Shown piece after piece: positions 1-11,870 of a DNA stretch of 64,000 nucleotides. This DNA comes from Macrotis lagotis. Its lineage: Eukaryota; Chordata; Mammalia; Peramelemorphia; Peramelidae. Where the stretch lies: the NCBI RefSeq assembly GCF_037893015.1, contig NC_133658.1, positions 885,095,477-885,159,476 on the forward strand. Reading direction: 5' to 3'. Numbering within the stretch: position 1 is the first letter of the stretch; each line of letters starts with the position of its first letter. Made by a program: the position numbers and the translations under genes. Under the pieces are notes generated by a model. It saw only the letters and a program-made list of their open reading frames with translations, was not told where the DNA came from and ran no database searches.

Positions 1-640
1 AGAAAGCCAGCAAAGATGACAAAAGATGGAAATAATCGATAGTGGAGGGGTTGTGGAAAGACAAGCACACTAATATGTGCAATTGAGTATTGGATTCTCA
101 TCATTCTGGAAAGCAATTTGGAATTATACCTAAAAAGTGATAAAAATCTGCATATTCTTAAAGACCCATAGATTCCATCAATAGGTGAATACTCCAAGAA
201 AGTCAAAGAGGCTCCAGGAAAGGAGAAAATCAAATATTCACCTAAATATTCAGAACAACATTTTTTGTGTATTGGCAAATACCTGGAAACCAAGTAGATA
301 CCCATAAATTGGGGAATAGTTTTGTGGTATATGAACAAATTATGGTACATGAATGGAGTGTTATAAGAAACAATGTATTTAAAACTCAGAAAAACATGGG
401 GAAATTACACACTGATGCAGAGTGAAGTAAAAAGAATCAAGGAAATAAATATATAAAATGACTACAACAATGGAAATGGAAATGAGAAAGCACAAAGAAA
501 TTGAACTCTGTATAATTATAATCACCAAGCCTGGCTCTAGAAAAACAATCAGTAAATTTGCCTCCCTCTCTTCTTTGAAGAGTTGGAGGACTTTAAATGT
601 AAAATATTGCCTATCAAACTTGGTTGAACTGATTTTTTAA
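1..640 (+). mobile_element. L1 3' end fragment
   Basis: Phrases such as ATTCTGGAAAGCAATTTGGAA, then ATAAATTGGGGAATAG and a run resembling the L1 ORF2 C terminus, match the L1 at 46900-47250 in degraded form. The left end is cut by the window edge. Confidence 0.65.
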
Positions 641-668
641 AAATTTTTTCATATAAAGTGTTACTATT

Positions 669-822
669 GGGGCGGCTAGGTGGCGCAGTGAATAGAGCAC
701 TGGCCCTGGAGTCAGGAGTACCTGAGTTCAAATCCGGCCTCAGTCACTTAATAATTACCTAGCCGTGTGGCCTTGGGCAAGCCACTTAAGCCCACTGCCT
801 TGCAAAAACTGAAAAAAAAAAA
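669..822 (+). mobile_element. Marsupial tRNA-derived SINE (WSINE1-like)
   Basis: Full head-to-tail copy, GGGGCGGCTAGGTGGCGCAG to TTGCAAAAACTG plus an A tail. Target duplication AGTRTTACTAT on both sides (658 and 822). Confidence 0.92.
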
Positions 823-832
823 GTATTACTAT

Positions 833-1195
833 AAGGTCATATTGGTCTGTATCCAAAAGAAATCAAAGGAAAAAAGGACCAATATATACAAAAATATTTA
901 TTGTAACTTTTTTATGGTAGCAAAGAATTAGAAATTGAGGAGATGAGCATCAATTAGAAAGTGTTTGAACAAGTTGTAGTATATGATTATGATTGTGCCA
1001 TAAAAAAATGAAAACCAGGCCTGGAAAGACTTTTATGAACTAACACAATGTGAAGTGAGTAAAACCAGGAGAACACTGTATACAGCAATATTGTATAATG
1101 ATCAATTGTGAATGGCTAAACTTTCACAGCAATACAATGATCTAAGACAATTCCAAAGGACTTAAAATTTTTTAAAAATGCTTTCTACTTTCAGA
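833..1195 (+). mobile_element. Second L1 3' end fragment
   Basis: GTCTGTATCCAAAAGAAATC, TTTTTTATGGTAGCAAAGAA and TGAAGTGAGTAAAACCAGGA follow the L1 ORF2 C terminus/3' UTR order seen at 47010-47290. It starts right after the SINE at 669-822 and is a separate copy from the one at 1-640, because the same part is represented twice. Confidence 0.65.
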
Positions 1196-1683
1196 GAAAT
1201 AACTAATGGAGTCTGAATGCTGATTAAAACATGATTGCTGGGGCATCTATGTGGCACAGTGGATACATGATACATTCAGGACCTAAAGATTTTCATCTTT
1301 TCTATTACAAAATTATACTTAAGCTCCTTGTGAGCAATGACTATGTTACTTTTGTATCTGCACCAACAGATTACAATGTACAACAAATTGCATATTGTAA
1401 ATGCTTTATTCATTCTTTCATAAAAAAATAAAGTTTTAGCAAATTACTTCTGCCCTGCAATCTAAATATATTATTAGAACAAATTTTGTACAATATGTAA
1501 TCCATATCTCAAAGGGTCAATGAGATCTCTCTTTGTTTTTGAAGACTGATAACTACTCAAGCAATTGCTAAGAGTAGGGGAGAAAAGAGATCTGTTTTCT
1601 TCTGACTGCCAGAAGGCTGCTATGGCTTCTAATTCTAAGACAAGAGATGGTCATTCCAACCTCTCTTCAGGTCCTCTCTAGGA

Positions 1684-1850
1684 GGTAGTTAGGTGGCACC
1701 ACGTTAAAGTGCTGAACCTTGAATCAGGAAGACCTCACTCACAATCCTTCTAGTTGAGTTACCCTAGACAAGTCATTTAACTCTTATTTGTCTCAGTTAA
1801 TGTCATGTAAAATGGGGCTTGACACATAGTTGATACTATATAAATGCTTA
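1684..1850 (+). mobile_element. MIR/CORE-SINE-like copy, decayed
   Basis: GTAGTTAGGTGGCACC, AATCAGGAAGACCTCACTC and ACAAGTCATTTAACTCTT keep SINE order, with a core-like AATGTCATGTAAAATGGGG end. Confidence 0.6.
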
Positions 1851-2244
1851 TTCCTTTTTTCTCCCCTTCACGTTGCTGAAGGAAGAAAACTATTGGGAAA
1901 AACTGATAAGAGGGGGCTGGCAGTCTCCACAAAGTCCCTAATCTCAGTTTGCTACTCTAGTAACTTCAGAGAATTTTTCCCTTGAGTCATTTTAGACTCT
2001 CTTTTATAGTTGAGTCATTCCCAGGGAAAGAGTTCCTTCATTCTCTATCATCTGGTATATAATCTCATATGTATACTTTGGATGTTTTGCCACTGCCTTG
2101 GATAAATGAGTTAATTTGCTGTGTATGTTCACTGGGGAACTGGCATTAGGAGGAGAGGAGAAGAAATCTTGATATAGAGCTTGAAGCTCCTTACCCCCAT
2201 TAAAAAGAGCTTGGAGCTCTTTCCCCATTAAAAAATAGTGATCA

Positions 2245-2401
2245 GGGGTGGCTAGGTGGCACAGTGGATAAAGCACTGGCCCTGGAGTCAGGAGGACCTG
2301 AGTTCAAATCCAGCCTCAGACACTTAATAATTACCTAGCTGTATGGCCTTGGGCAAGCCACTTAACCCCATTTGCCTTGCAAAAACCTAAAAAAAAAAAA
2401 A
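2245..2401 (+). mobile_element. WSINE1-like SINE
   Basis: Complete copy ending TTGCAAAAACCTA and poly-A. The duplication AGTGATCAGG flanks it at 2238 and 2401. Confidence 0.92.
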
Positions 2402-2402
2402 G

Positions 2403-5400
2403 TGATCAGGGACTATAGCTTGAACCTAAAAATTCCCTAATACACTATCTGATTATAATAACTTCTTATAATAACTTATAATTATTGATAATATTCAAGG
2501 GAACAAATAGACATAATTCTGGTGTGGTACTCCCCTCTCTTTGAGGAGAGCAGAATGGTCAGCCTCTAAACCCCAACTTCTGGCTCTTCCCTCCTGGAGA
2601 GAATCATAGTCTCCCTAGGAGGAGGGAGTGGTTTATTCTTGCCTTTCTATGAGCTACCTTAAAACAGCCAATTTTTACATCTACAAATAATGCATTCTAA
2701 AATACTTAACAAAAAAGATGCCATTCTTCAGTGGACTCAGTCTTCCTCAGTTTCTTCATCACCTCCAGCAGCCCACGCTGTCTCTCTCAAAGGTCAAAGC
2801 AGTTGGAACACATGTTCTGTAAATTAAAATTGCCACATTTTTCACTGGCTTCTTCCTAGAGACGGGAACCAGTAGTGTTCAGGCTAACCCCCCACCCTGA
2901 TCAATTAGAGACAAAACAGCCACATGAAGGGACATTCAAAGACCCACTTAATGGGAACACAAGCTTCTAGTGAGATAAAATTGACCTTATTTATTAAATT
3001 TTAACTTAATTTTCAATATAACCCAATTGCCAACTAGACATCTCTTTCCAAGAATAATCCCCTTGAGGAATATGTGTGTGTTCACTCTGTGTATTAAGAT
3101 GATATTAGCACACAAAAAAAGGGAATATTTGAAAGAAATTCTCAACTGGTTTCGGCTTACCATAATGAGAACATCAGCAGTTCATTGCTGGCCTTTGTCA
3201 ATGAAACCCAATCCAAAAAGCAATTGATCATGAATTTAAGAGCTAGACAGGCTCTAAGAAGTCATCTAATTGAACCTTCTCACTTTACAAATAATAATAG
3301 CTATTAGTTATATAGCACATTAAGATTTTCAAAGAATATTACAACTATTATCTCATTTTATCTTTTATCTGATGCTAAATCCAGCCTTCCTTCCACTATC
3401 CCAGATGATCTTTATTGTTAAAAAAAAAAAACTCCTATTGATAGGTACTTAAAAGGAAAGAATTACTTTTAGGCACAGTATTAGGTCCTGGGGTTATAGA
3501 AGACATAAAGGGAATAGTCCCCGAACTCAGGGAGCCTTACATTCTGTTGGAGGCTCACAGAAAAACTCAGCATGAAGAGGGAAAGAAGATGGAAGCCCAA
3601 GAAGGATGCCATCTATGGAAAAAGAAAATGTTGCCTCTAACATGCACTGGGACACTTTATGCCTTGATCCAAGATTGCACAGGATGGCAGTTCAGTCATT
3701 ATGCCATCTGACACATAACCTATAAGTATTCAATCAAAGGAGAAGAGTCAAAATAATGTTAAGGTGAGGAAGGAGCTAACATTAGAGATGAGATTGTGGT
3801 TTCCATCTTCAGTTCCTTCTCTTTTGTTTTGGCTCTGATCCTCAACATAGCTTCTTTCCTCATTTCCTTTTAGTACTTCTATCTCAGTCCTGAAGTCTTT
3901 TGTCTTAAGCTGCTCTGAAGGCAAACTTTCATTAAAAAATCAGGTCAACTCTAAGATAAAACTTTCTCATCAAAAATGGCAACAGAATAATCTTCACAAC
4001 TTGGGGATTTTCTGCCTCCTGTCTAATATGCATGCTGAAGAGTCCCATATGATGTTTTCCTTTGGCTTCTAACTTTGTAAAGGTCTTGGACTGTACTTGC
4101 TTTTCATATTTCCAAATAGACTAACTTGTACATGAGCCTACTTGTGAAATGATACAGAATGTGCTGGGGCTTTAGGCCAGGAAGTTAGCTGGGCTACAAT
4201 GGAAAGAATGCTAATTTCAGAGCCACCTGGTGTGACCTCTGCCACTCACTACTTGTGTGATCATGGGCCTCAGTTTCCCCTTCTGTAAAGTCAGGGAATT
4301 GTTCAAGATGACCTCTAAATCTATGATATCTGCCTATCCAAAAATAGGAATAGGGAGCCCAGCAACCAAGAATGATGAGTAAAAGTTTTGTGTGATTCAT
4401 CTTAGGCTCTCTGCCAGTCTCCCAAAACCCATAATGGCTTTCTTAATTCAGTTTTCTAGTTCTTTGTCAATCAGTTCATCATTGGACTGGGTGTGGCCCA
4501 AGTAAAACATGGGCAATCATGGGTTCTACTGTCAGTAAAGAGAGCATTCTTTGAATACAGAACTTTCTTTGGACATTTTTAAGACATGCATCTGCCTACA
4601 CTCAATAAATTCCCCCTGAGGGCTGTTGAAAAGATGCCAGCTCCAATTCTACATCCTGAAAGCTTACCATAAGTAAGTGTTAACAAGAAAGAAATGCCTT
4701 ATGGTATGTTAACCACATGACTCTTGGAAAAGCGTGAAAGAGTTGGCTAATTGGTACCAGCCACAGATCCCCATAGCAAATAGAGGCATGTGTTATTCAC
4801 TTTATCTTTAGCCAGTTCTCTAGTGCTATAACTTGGGAGGGATAAACAAGGTTTTGTCCCTGTGGCACCACTAGCAATTTTCTTCCCAAGGCAATTGTTA
4901 TCTCCCAAAAACTCAGACCACCCTTCCAAAAGTGCTTCTGCCCCCAAACCCCACAAGATTCCCAACAAAACCCCACCTTAGCACTGTTTTGGCTCACCTC
5001 CTTTGGTTTAACACTTCTGGGTTATGGGGTATGTGGCCTAATAACTGAGCTGCCATTGGAGGCAATCCTGGATCAAGGGATAAGGTGTCCCAGGGCATGT
5101 TGGAGATCAGTATTTTCTTTTTTTTTCATAGATGGCATCAATGGTAATAAAAGAAGTTGTCTTCCTACCAGAATGATCACACCTGCAGTTGGACTGTCCT
5201 CTGCACCCCAACCCTCTTCACTTGCTCCATCCTTTTAATTAAATCCCTAATTACAATTCTGTAAGAAACACAAATGAAAGGACATACAACTGCATGCAAA
5301 TTGCTCTGATTTTTGGAATGTGCATACTCATTTTAAAAATTGCTGAGAGAAAATCCAAAACAAAATTGACTCCTAGAATTTCATCAGGGGTCCCTACCCA

Positions 5401-7227
5401 AGGCTGCTTAGAGTTCCTTGTTGCTTTTCTAGTGTTTCCAAACCCCAAGACTCCATAATAAAGGGGAAGAGTTACTGCTGGCAATCATGACAGCAATGTG
5501 GTTGGGACCACAGGGGTCTCAACTGAAATACTGCTGCTAAGATCCAAACCAAGTGATCCTTGGGACTATGCAGACTTCTGCTCTCCTCCTCACAGTTTGA
5601 GCCTTCTTCTAGCCATTACCTCTCTATGGGAGAACTTTAATTAAGGCACTTTATTCTTTAATTTTTCCTTTATCTTGTTCTCCCCTCCAAAAAAAAATTG
5701 ATGAGGTCTTGCAAAAAATCACAGTCAAGTCTCAGGGTTAAACCAAGGAAAATGTGGAGGGGGGGGCCTCTTTTGAGGTTCAGAAACTGTATTTTGAAGA
5801 ACAAAAAAATTAAATCTGAGATCCTTCATTTTGAGGGTACATATCTTAATGGAAAGAGTAATGACATCAAGTTTCATCTACTTCTGATACTTACCAGTCT
5901 TCAATTGTTCAGGTAACTCCTTAGGGCTTACCTACTATGTTCCCTATGGTTGCAGTCTGCATGATAAAGTTCCTCACCTTAAGGAAGTCATAAATCTTTC
6001 CCCTATTTGTATTTTTGTTTAGGGAGCATAACACTGCAAACAAAAACACAGGCTCTAGAGGGCTCATACAACCTTCCATTATCTATCCACTCAAGCCAGG
6101 AGTACTTGCACTTTTAGAAATAAAAAAATTAATTTCAGCCCATACATTGATTTACCTCTGTGGTATGAATCCTCCTTTTAAATCATCAAAACTGCTTAAC
6201 CTCCAAACCTCAATTTCATTGTGGGAAGATATAACGTTTAGCTGCCTCACAAAGGTGGTGGAAGCCAGAATTAATTAATGTTTACTAAGCACCCGGATGG
6301 CAGAACTATTCTCATTAAATTCTAATTATGATGATCTGCATGTAGGGGGCAATATGAAATGAAGGGCTGATGCTTGGACCAAATCTGGTATACTGCTTTC
6401 CGTGCTATAGAATTCCATTTTAAAAAGAATGATTTACATTTCCCTAATTTTTCATGCTTCTCACGCATAGCTGCAGGGGAAAATTCTGATTAGTCTAATC
6501 TTGCAAGCATGAAAATGACATATGGTGAATTTAGGTCAAAAGGGAGAACTCTGATCCTTGCCTTTTTTAATTCTTTGTCTTTCTCATGGCTTCTGACTGC
6601 TCCTGCTCTGGAAGGTCCTTTGTCTTTTTCAAATTAAATCTCTCTCCAGCTCTCTTACCTTAAGTAATATCGCAGACCAAGTAATGGTAACCCACAACTC
6701 TGAGCTAAGGATTAGCTAGCTTTGTGACCCTGGCCACAACCAGCAGGGAATAGGATGTTTGCCAGCACAGTTAACAAGGTTAAGCTATAAACAGGGAGAA
6801 GAAAAAAAAATGAGTGAAAAAGGAAAGCAGGATGAAAGGATAGAGGGGAAATGGATCCCTATGGTTTCTCATCAACAGAATAATCAACTTGTTAGAAGCA
6901 GTGAGAGGAAAGGGTTGTCTTGACATCACTCTCCCAGGAGTAAGGCAGCAGGGGTATTTATTCCAGAGAGGAGAATTGTGAAAGCCATGTTAACTGTCTA
7001 CAAATATTTAAAAGGCTACCAGTGAAAAGGGATTAGACATGTTCTATTCGGCATTGGAGTGCAGAACTAGGTAAAATGAATGAAAGTCAGTGAAAGTTAG
7101 AGATAACAGATGTAAACTTATTATGAGGACAAGTATCCTATCGATGTTAGCTTCTCCAAAAGCAGAATGAACTGCCTGGGAAATTAGTGATCTCCCCCCT
7201 CACTTAAGGTTATTATTATAATAATGT
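2403..7227. other. 5' flank without a recognised gene
   Basis: I see only old repeat remains here: MIR-like at 3295-3365 and 4190-4330 and an L2-like trace at 3455-3550. The remaining sequence is unassigned. No open frame here has family features. Confidence 0.5.
4190..4330 (+). mobile_element. MIR-like SINE
   Basis: CACTACTTGTGTGATCATGG, GCCTCAGTTTCCCCTTCTGT and a downstream core match MIR order. Confidence 0.6.
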
Positions 7228-7518
7228 TTATCCTTCATTTTCTAAGAAGACCATGACATCAGGGAGTTGATGCCATGACAAGCACATGAATTAGATTTGA
7301 AGCAGGGAGGCTGTGCTGAGTCACCAGACTCACTTTCTCCTCCAGAGCCATCTGGGTCCATGACCAGATAAGATTCAGGATGACTGGAGATGACCTTGGA
7401 TGTGAGGCAATCAAGGTTAAATGACTTACCCAGGGTCACTCAGCTAGAAAGTATCAGAGACTGTATTCAAAATCCCATCAAGACCAGTGCTCTATCCACT
7501 GCACCATCTAGTTTCCCT
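7228..7518 (-). mobile_element. MAR1-type SINE (RTE-tailed), minus strand
   Basis: The 3' part, TTCATTTTCTAAGAAGACCA then GACATCAGGGAGTTGATGCC, resembles the RTE tail. The head, TGCTCTATCCACTGCACCAT, is the reversed tRNA-like part. Confidence 0.75.
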
Positions 7519-8004
7519 TACTTAAGGTTAAGCAAAGGCTGAACTGACAAGCTCAAAGACTGAATAACTCACAAGGGTCAGCTAGTGCAACTTATACTTG
7601 AATAAGAATCCCTTCAGTAAGTGGTCATCCAGAATTGAGGATTCAGTTCAATTAACATTTATTGTACAGCTACTCCATGTAAAGCATTAAACTAAGAACT
7701 AAAGATCAGACAAATAATTAGCAACTTTTCCATCTCCTCCAGGTTAGGTAGCATGAAGTACCCTCAAATTAACTTCATGAGTCATGATGGGAAAATAATA
7801 CATGGACTGATTAACTAAAATTCAGATGAGTGGGTAATTAATTACTATAGTGGTTCACAGACTAGTGTTAACCCTGAGTGAATCAACAATCTCCTATTTT
7901 ATTTAATTCCTTTGGCCCATTAGGTATTGTGACTGGAGATGTAGTTTCAAAGCCAGGAAGACCTGGATTCAAGTACTGTTTCAAATATGTATTAGTAGCA
8001 GGGT

Positions 8005-8220
8005 CCTGGACCCCTAGGATTGGATAGAGCTCCGGACTTGGGAAATGAGATGAACTGAACTCAAATCCTCCCTCAGATATTGACTAGTTGTGTGACACTG
8101 GACAAGTCACTTGACCTCTTTCTCCCTCAGTATTCTTATCTATAACATTGGTATAATGATACCCATCTCACAAGGTTTCTGTGAAGATAATTGTGAAACT
8201 TTTCACAAACCTTAAAAGAA
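8005..8220 (+). mobile_element. MIR/CORE-SINE-like copy
   Basis: GACTAGTTGTGTGACACTGG, ACAAGTCACTTGACCTC and ATGATACCCATCTCACAAGG are MIR/CORE phrases in order. A short (ATC)n run follows at 8236. Confidence 0.65.
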
Positions 8221-8469
8221 TAGATAAATCCTATTTATCATCATCATCATCATCATTATACCTCTCATTATTTTAGGCAACTCTCTAAGATTATAAATTA
8301 TTGAGAAGATGCCAACCTGCATTAGTAAAGAAAGTTTCCTCAACTAAGAGTATCAATGAGATCAAAGTATGTAAACCCTATCATTAAAAGGATCAGAATT
8401 TCATAATTCCTTGAAGGACCAAGCTGATCCAACTGATCCAATGCATAAAGTAAAGAAAATGTAAAACTA

Positions 8470-9088
8470 CAATTGTTTGTATTTTTGTTGATATTTTGTT
8501 TTCCCCTAAATTAAAAAAACATTTGGGGGGGGGCTGAGTTCCAAATTTTATCCCTTCCTTCCTTCCCTCTCCTTCTTGAGATGGAAAGTCATCTGATTTA
8601 GTTTATACATATGCAAACATATAAAACATTTCCATATTAGTCATTTTGAACAAGAAGATTCAAAAAGGAAAGGAGGAAAAAAAGAAGGAAGAAAGGAAGG
8701 ATACTTCAGTCTACATTTAGACAATATCAATTCTTTCTCTGGAAATGGATAGCATTTTTCTGCTTGAGTCCTTTGGATGACTATAATACTGAGAATAATA
8801 GCCTTGTCATTCATATTTGATCATTATTCATATTTGATCATCATTCAATGTTGCAGTTACTGATTCTGCTCACTTCCCTATCAGTTCATGTGAATCTTTC
8901 CAGATTTTTCAGATATTATCCTGTTTGTCATTTCTAACAGCACAATAATATTTCATCCCAATTATCTACCACAACTTGCTCAGACATACCTCAGTAGATG
9001 GGCATCCCCTCAATTTCCAATTCTTCACTGCCACCAAAAGAGCTGCCATAAATATTTTTGGCCCTTTTCCCTTTTGAAATCCCATCTT
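8470..9088 (-). mobile_element. L1 3' end fragment, minus strand
   Basis: Reversed L1 phrases: CATCCCCTCAATTTCCAATT near 9003, GCCACCAAAAGAGCTGCCAT, and the GTTTATACATATGCAAACAT part of the 3' UTR. A minus SINE abuts it at 9089. Confidence 0.7.
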
Positions 9089-9290
9089 TTTTTTTTTTAG
9101 CTTTTATTTAGTTAGTTAGTTAGTTAGTTATTTTGGCAAGGCAATGGAGTTAAGTGGCTTGCCCAAGACTACTCAGCTAGGTAATTATTAAATGTCTGAG
9201 GTCACATTTGAACTCAGGTCCTCCTGACTCCAGGTAGAAGGTGCATAGCCCAGGGCCGGTGCTCTATCCGTTGCGCCACCTAGTGCCCCC
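9089..9290 (-). mobile_element. WSINE1-like SINE, minus, with a 20-bp insertion matching the 45-bp minisatellite
   Basis: Reversed SINE from the A tail (with a TTAG run at 9106-9130) to TCCGTTGCGCCACCTAG. Between CTCCAG and GGCCGGTG, normally adjacent, lie about 20 extra bases. They include AGGTAGAAGGTGCATAGCC (9232-9250), which also occurs in the minisatellite starting about 1.3 kb downstream. Confidence 0.9.
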
Positions 9291-9473
9291 CCCTTTTTCC
9301 CTTTTTTTAAAAGAATCTCTGAGATTCTTATAATTGTTTGTAATTAACATCCATTCATACAAACAGATGAAATTATAGTAAGATTATTTTAATATGCATG
9401 ATTTGAGGAGTCTGGTCCTTTGTAGTTAGGTTCTAAATATGCCCTGATATGTTTTATGGCCTCTAAATGAGAT

Positions 9474-9540
9474 GGTAGCAGTAGGGAGCTCTGGATGTGG
9501 AGTCAGGAAGATTTGACTCAAAATCCTCCTAGCTGTGTCC
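9474..9540 (+). mobile_element. SINE/MIR fragment
   Basis: GGATGTGGAGTCAGGAAGAT followed by CCTAGCTGTGTCCTGGGC. Internally shortened. Confidence 0.45.
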
Positions 9541-9759
9541 TGGGCTTTATAAATACTAGGCGTTAGCATCTCTCAATCCCCCTTGCATTGCCCCCAGTCT
9601 CCGTGTCTCCCTCATCTCTGCCTACTCCCAGTAAACCCCAAATAAAATGCCCCTTTCTAAAGGAAGCCTTTTCCAGTCTCTCTTAATTCCCATCTCCTCC
9701 CTCTGCTGCTAACTTCCCATTTATCCATCCCTTCTACATCTTGTCTGTGCGTAGTGTGC

Positions 9760-10422
9760 TTGCAGTCGCGGAGCCTTTCTTTGTCCTCCTGGGGCTCAGC
9801 ACACAGTGGGCGCTTAATAAATGCGCTCGCCATCACGCCCCACCCCCCCAGCAGCGACGGGGAGCGCATGCGTAATAGGCGCCGCCCCGCCCCCGCGCGC
9901 GGCCCGAACCGGTTGAACGGAAATTGGGTCCGCGTGAGGGGTGTAGAGACGAGGGCGGAGGGGCAGGGGTGGCGGGGTGGGGGGTGGGGTGGGGGCGAGG
10001 AGAGGGGCAGGGGGAGAGGGCCGGGGGCTGGCGGCAGACCTTCCGGACCCAGGCGGCCCTCAGGCCCGAGCGGAGCCCGGCGGCGCCACAGTAAGGGAGC
10101 TGCGCCGCCCGCCCACTCAGGAGGCCCGGGCGGGACGGACTCCCCGCTCCACCAATGGGGAGAAAGGACACTGCGGGTGGCTCCGAGGATTGGCAAGCGG
10201 GCGAGGGGGGCGGTGTCAAAAAAGTACCTCCCCCTCCACCGGGCCCGGACCGGAAATGTGAGGGAGAAGAGGGGAGGAGCCCACCGAGGAGGGCGTGGCT
10301 GGGAGGGGCGGGAAGAGAGGAAGGGAGGGGGAGAAGGAACCCCAAGTTAACGCGCCCCCTTGGTCTCCACCCCGTCCACAGCGGTTTTCCTCTGAGTGAA
10401 GGCGAAGAAACCCCAAGACCAG
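9760..10422 (+). promoter_or_regulatory. CpG island, likely enolase-gene promoter
   Basis: This is the only GC- and CpG-dense stretch in the window. It has a GCGCATGCG motif at 9864 (NRF1-like), a CCAAT box at 10152, an inverted CCAAT at 10189 and a GC box near 10207, but no clear TATA box. It lies about 9.4 kb upstream of the first coding exon of the enolase gene, on the same strand as the donor at 10423. Vertebrate enolase genes have a non-coding first exon in a CpG island, so this placement fits. A bidirectional promoter cannot be ruled out, but no gene is seen to the left. Confidence 0.75.
10375..10422 (+). other. Candidate non-coding exon 1 (3' end) of the enolase gene
   Basis: The CpG island ends in CCAAGACCAG followed by GTAAGG, a near-consensus donor at 10423. 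Splicing it to the acceptor at 19830-19831 would give a 5' UTR that joins the nine untranslated bases before ATG 19841. The 5' limit, and therefore the true exon start, is not visible. The exon is inferred from donor quality and family gene structure only. Confidence 0.5.
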
Positions 10423-10444
10423 GTAAGGGAGCCAGCTCCTGCCA

Positions 10445-10540
10445 GGAGCGAGCCTTTATTAAGTGCCAACTGTGTGCCAGGCTCAGCAGACACCAAGCAA
10501 GGCAAAAACTGCCCCTGCCCTCGGGGAACTGCCAATCTCA
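10445..10540 (-). repeat. Old LINE-type fragment (L2/CR1-like 3' end, reversed)
   Basis: The phrases TTTATTAAGTGCC, TGTGTGCCAGGC and GCCCTCGGGGAACT match the reversed 3' end of ancient mammalian L2-type repeats. It fills the gap between the exon 1 donor and the minisatellite, which begins at its end. Confidence 0.5.
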
Positions 10541-11870
10541 GGTCCCAACAGAACCGTGTAGAGAAGGTAGAAGGTGCATAACGAGGTCCATACAGAATAC
10601 CTGTAGAGTAGGTAGAAGGTGTGTAATGAGGTCCATACACAATACCTATAGAGTAGGTAGAAGGTGTGTAATGAGGTCCATACAGAATACCTGTAGAGTA
10701 GGTAGAAGGTGTGTAATGAGGTCCATACACAATACCTGTAGAGTAGGTAGAAGGTGTGTAATGAGGTCCATACACAATACCTGTAGAGTAGGTAGAAGGT
10801 GCGTAATGAGGTCCATACACAATACCTGTAGAGTAGGTAGAAGGTGCGTAATGAGGTCCATACACAATACCTGTAGAGTAGGTAGAAGGTGTGTAATGAG
10901 GTCCATACACAATACCTGTAGAGTAGGTAGAAGGTGTGTAATGAGGTCCATACACAATACCTGTAGAGTAGGTAGAAGGTGCGTAATGAGGTCCATACAC
11001 AATACCTGTAGAGTAGGTAGAAGGTGCGTAATGAGGTCCATACACAATACCTGTAGAGTAGGTAGAAGGTGCGTAATGAGGTCCATACAGAATACCTGTA
11101 GAGTAGGTAGAAGGTGTATAGCCAGGTCCATACAGAATACCTGTAGAGTAGGTAGAAGGTGCATAGCCAGGTCCATACAGAATACCTGTAGAGTAGGTAG
11201 AAGGTGCATAACGAGGTCCATACAGAATACCTGTAGAGAAAGTAGAAGGTGTATAGCCAGGTCCATACAGAATACCTGTAGAGTAGGTAGAAGGTGCATA
11301 GCCAGGTCCATACAGAATACCTGTAGAGTAGGTAGAAGGTGCATAACGAGGTCCATACAGAATACCTGTAGAGAAGGTAGAAGGTGTATAGCCAGGTCCA
11401 TACAGAATACCTGTAGAGTAGGTAGAAGGTGCATAGCCAGGTCCATACAGAATACCTGTAGAGTAGGTAGAAGGTGCATAACGAGGTCCATACAGAATAC
11501 CTGTAGAGAAGGTAGAAGGTGTATAGCCAGGTCCATACAGAATACCTGTAGAGTAGGTAGAAGGTGCATAGCCAGGTCCATACAGAATACCTGTAGAGTA
11601 GGTAGAAGGTGTATAGCCAGGTCCATACAGAATACCTGTAGAGTAGGTAGAAGGTGCATAACGAGGTCCATACAGAATACCTGTAGAGAAGGTAGAAGGT
11701 GTATAGCCAGGTCCATACAGAATACCTGTAGAGTAGGTAGAAGGTGTATAGCCAGGTCCATACAGAATACCTGTAGAGTAGGTAGAAGATGCATAATGAG
11801 GTCCATACAGAATACCTGCAATGTTGGAAGACGGTGTATAAGCAGGTCCATATAGAATATGAGTAGAGAA
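10541..11870. repeat. 45-bp minisatellite, 28 full units, with 135-bp higher-order pattern
   Basis: Full 45-bp units run in register from 10561 to 11820. There is a 20-nt partial unit before them and one decayed unit after. The core is GTAGAAGGTG. Units 2-12 (10606-11100) are mostly of one class (GTAATGAG, then mostly CACAATACC). Units 13-28 are of three other classes (GTATAGCCAG, GCATAGCCAG, GCATAACGAG) that cycle in that order, giving about four 135-bp supra-units. Because 45 is a multiple of 3 and the unit lacks stops in some frames, long open frames cross the array on both strands. I read them as non-coding. It sits in intron 1, about 120 bp behind the exon 1 donor. Confidence 0.97.

Noticed and set aside
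669-822. tRNA genes at the many SINE heads
   Set aside because: The tRNA-like heads lack a full cloverleaf and are followed by the common SINE body. They are tRNA-derived repeats.
10561-11820. CRISPR-like regular repeats
   Set aside because: The units are contiguous, with no unique spacers, and the context is a mammalian intron.
10155-11855. A long plus-strand open frame (566 codons) from the CpG island through the minisatellite
   Set aside because: It depends on a stop-free 45-bp repeat whose length is a multiple of three, and it runs straight through a good splice donor. The upstream part is GC-rich island DNA, open in several frames.
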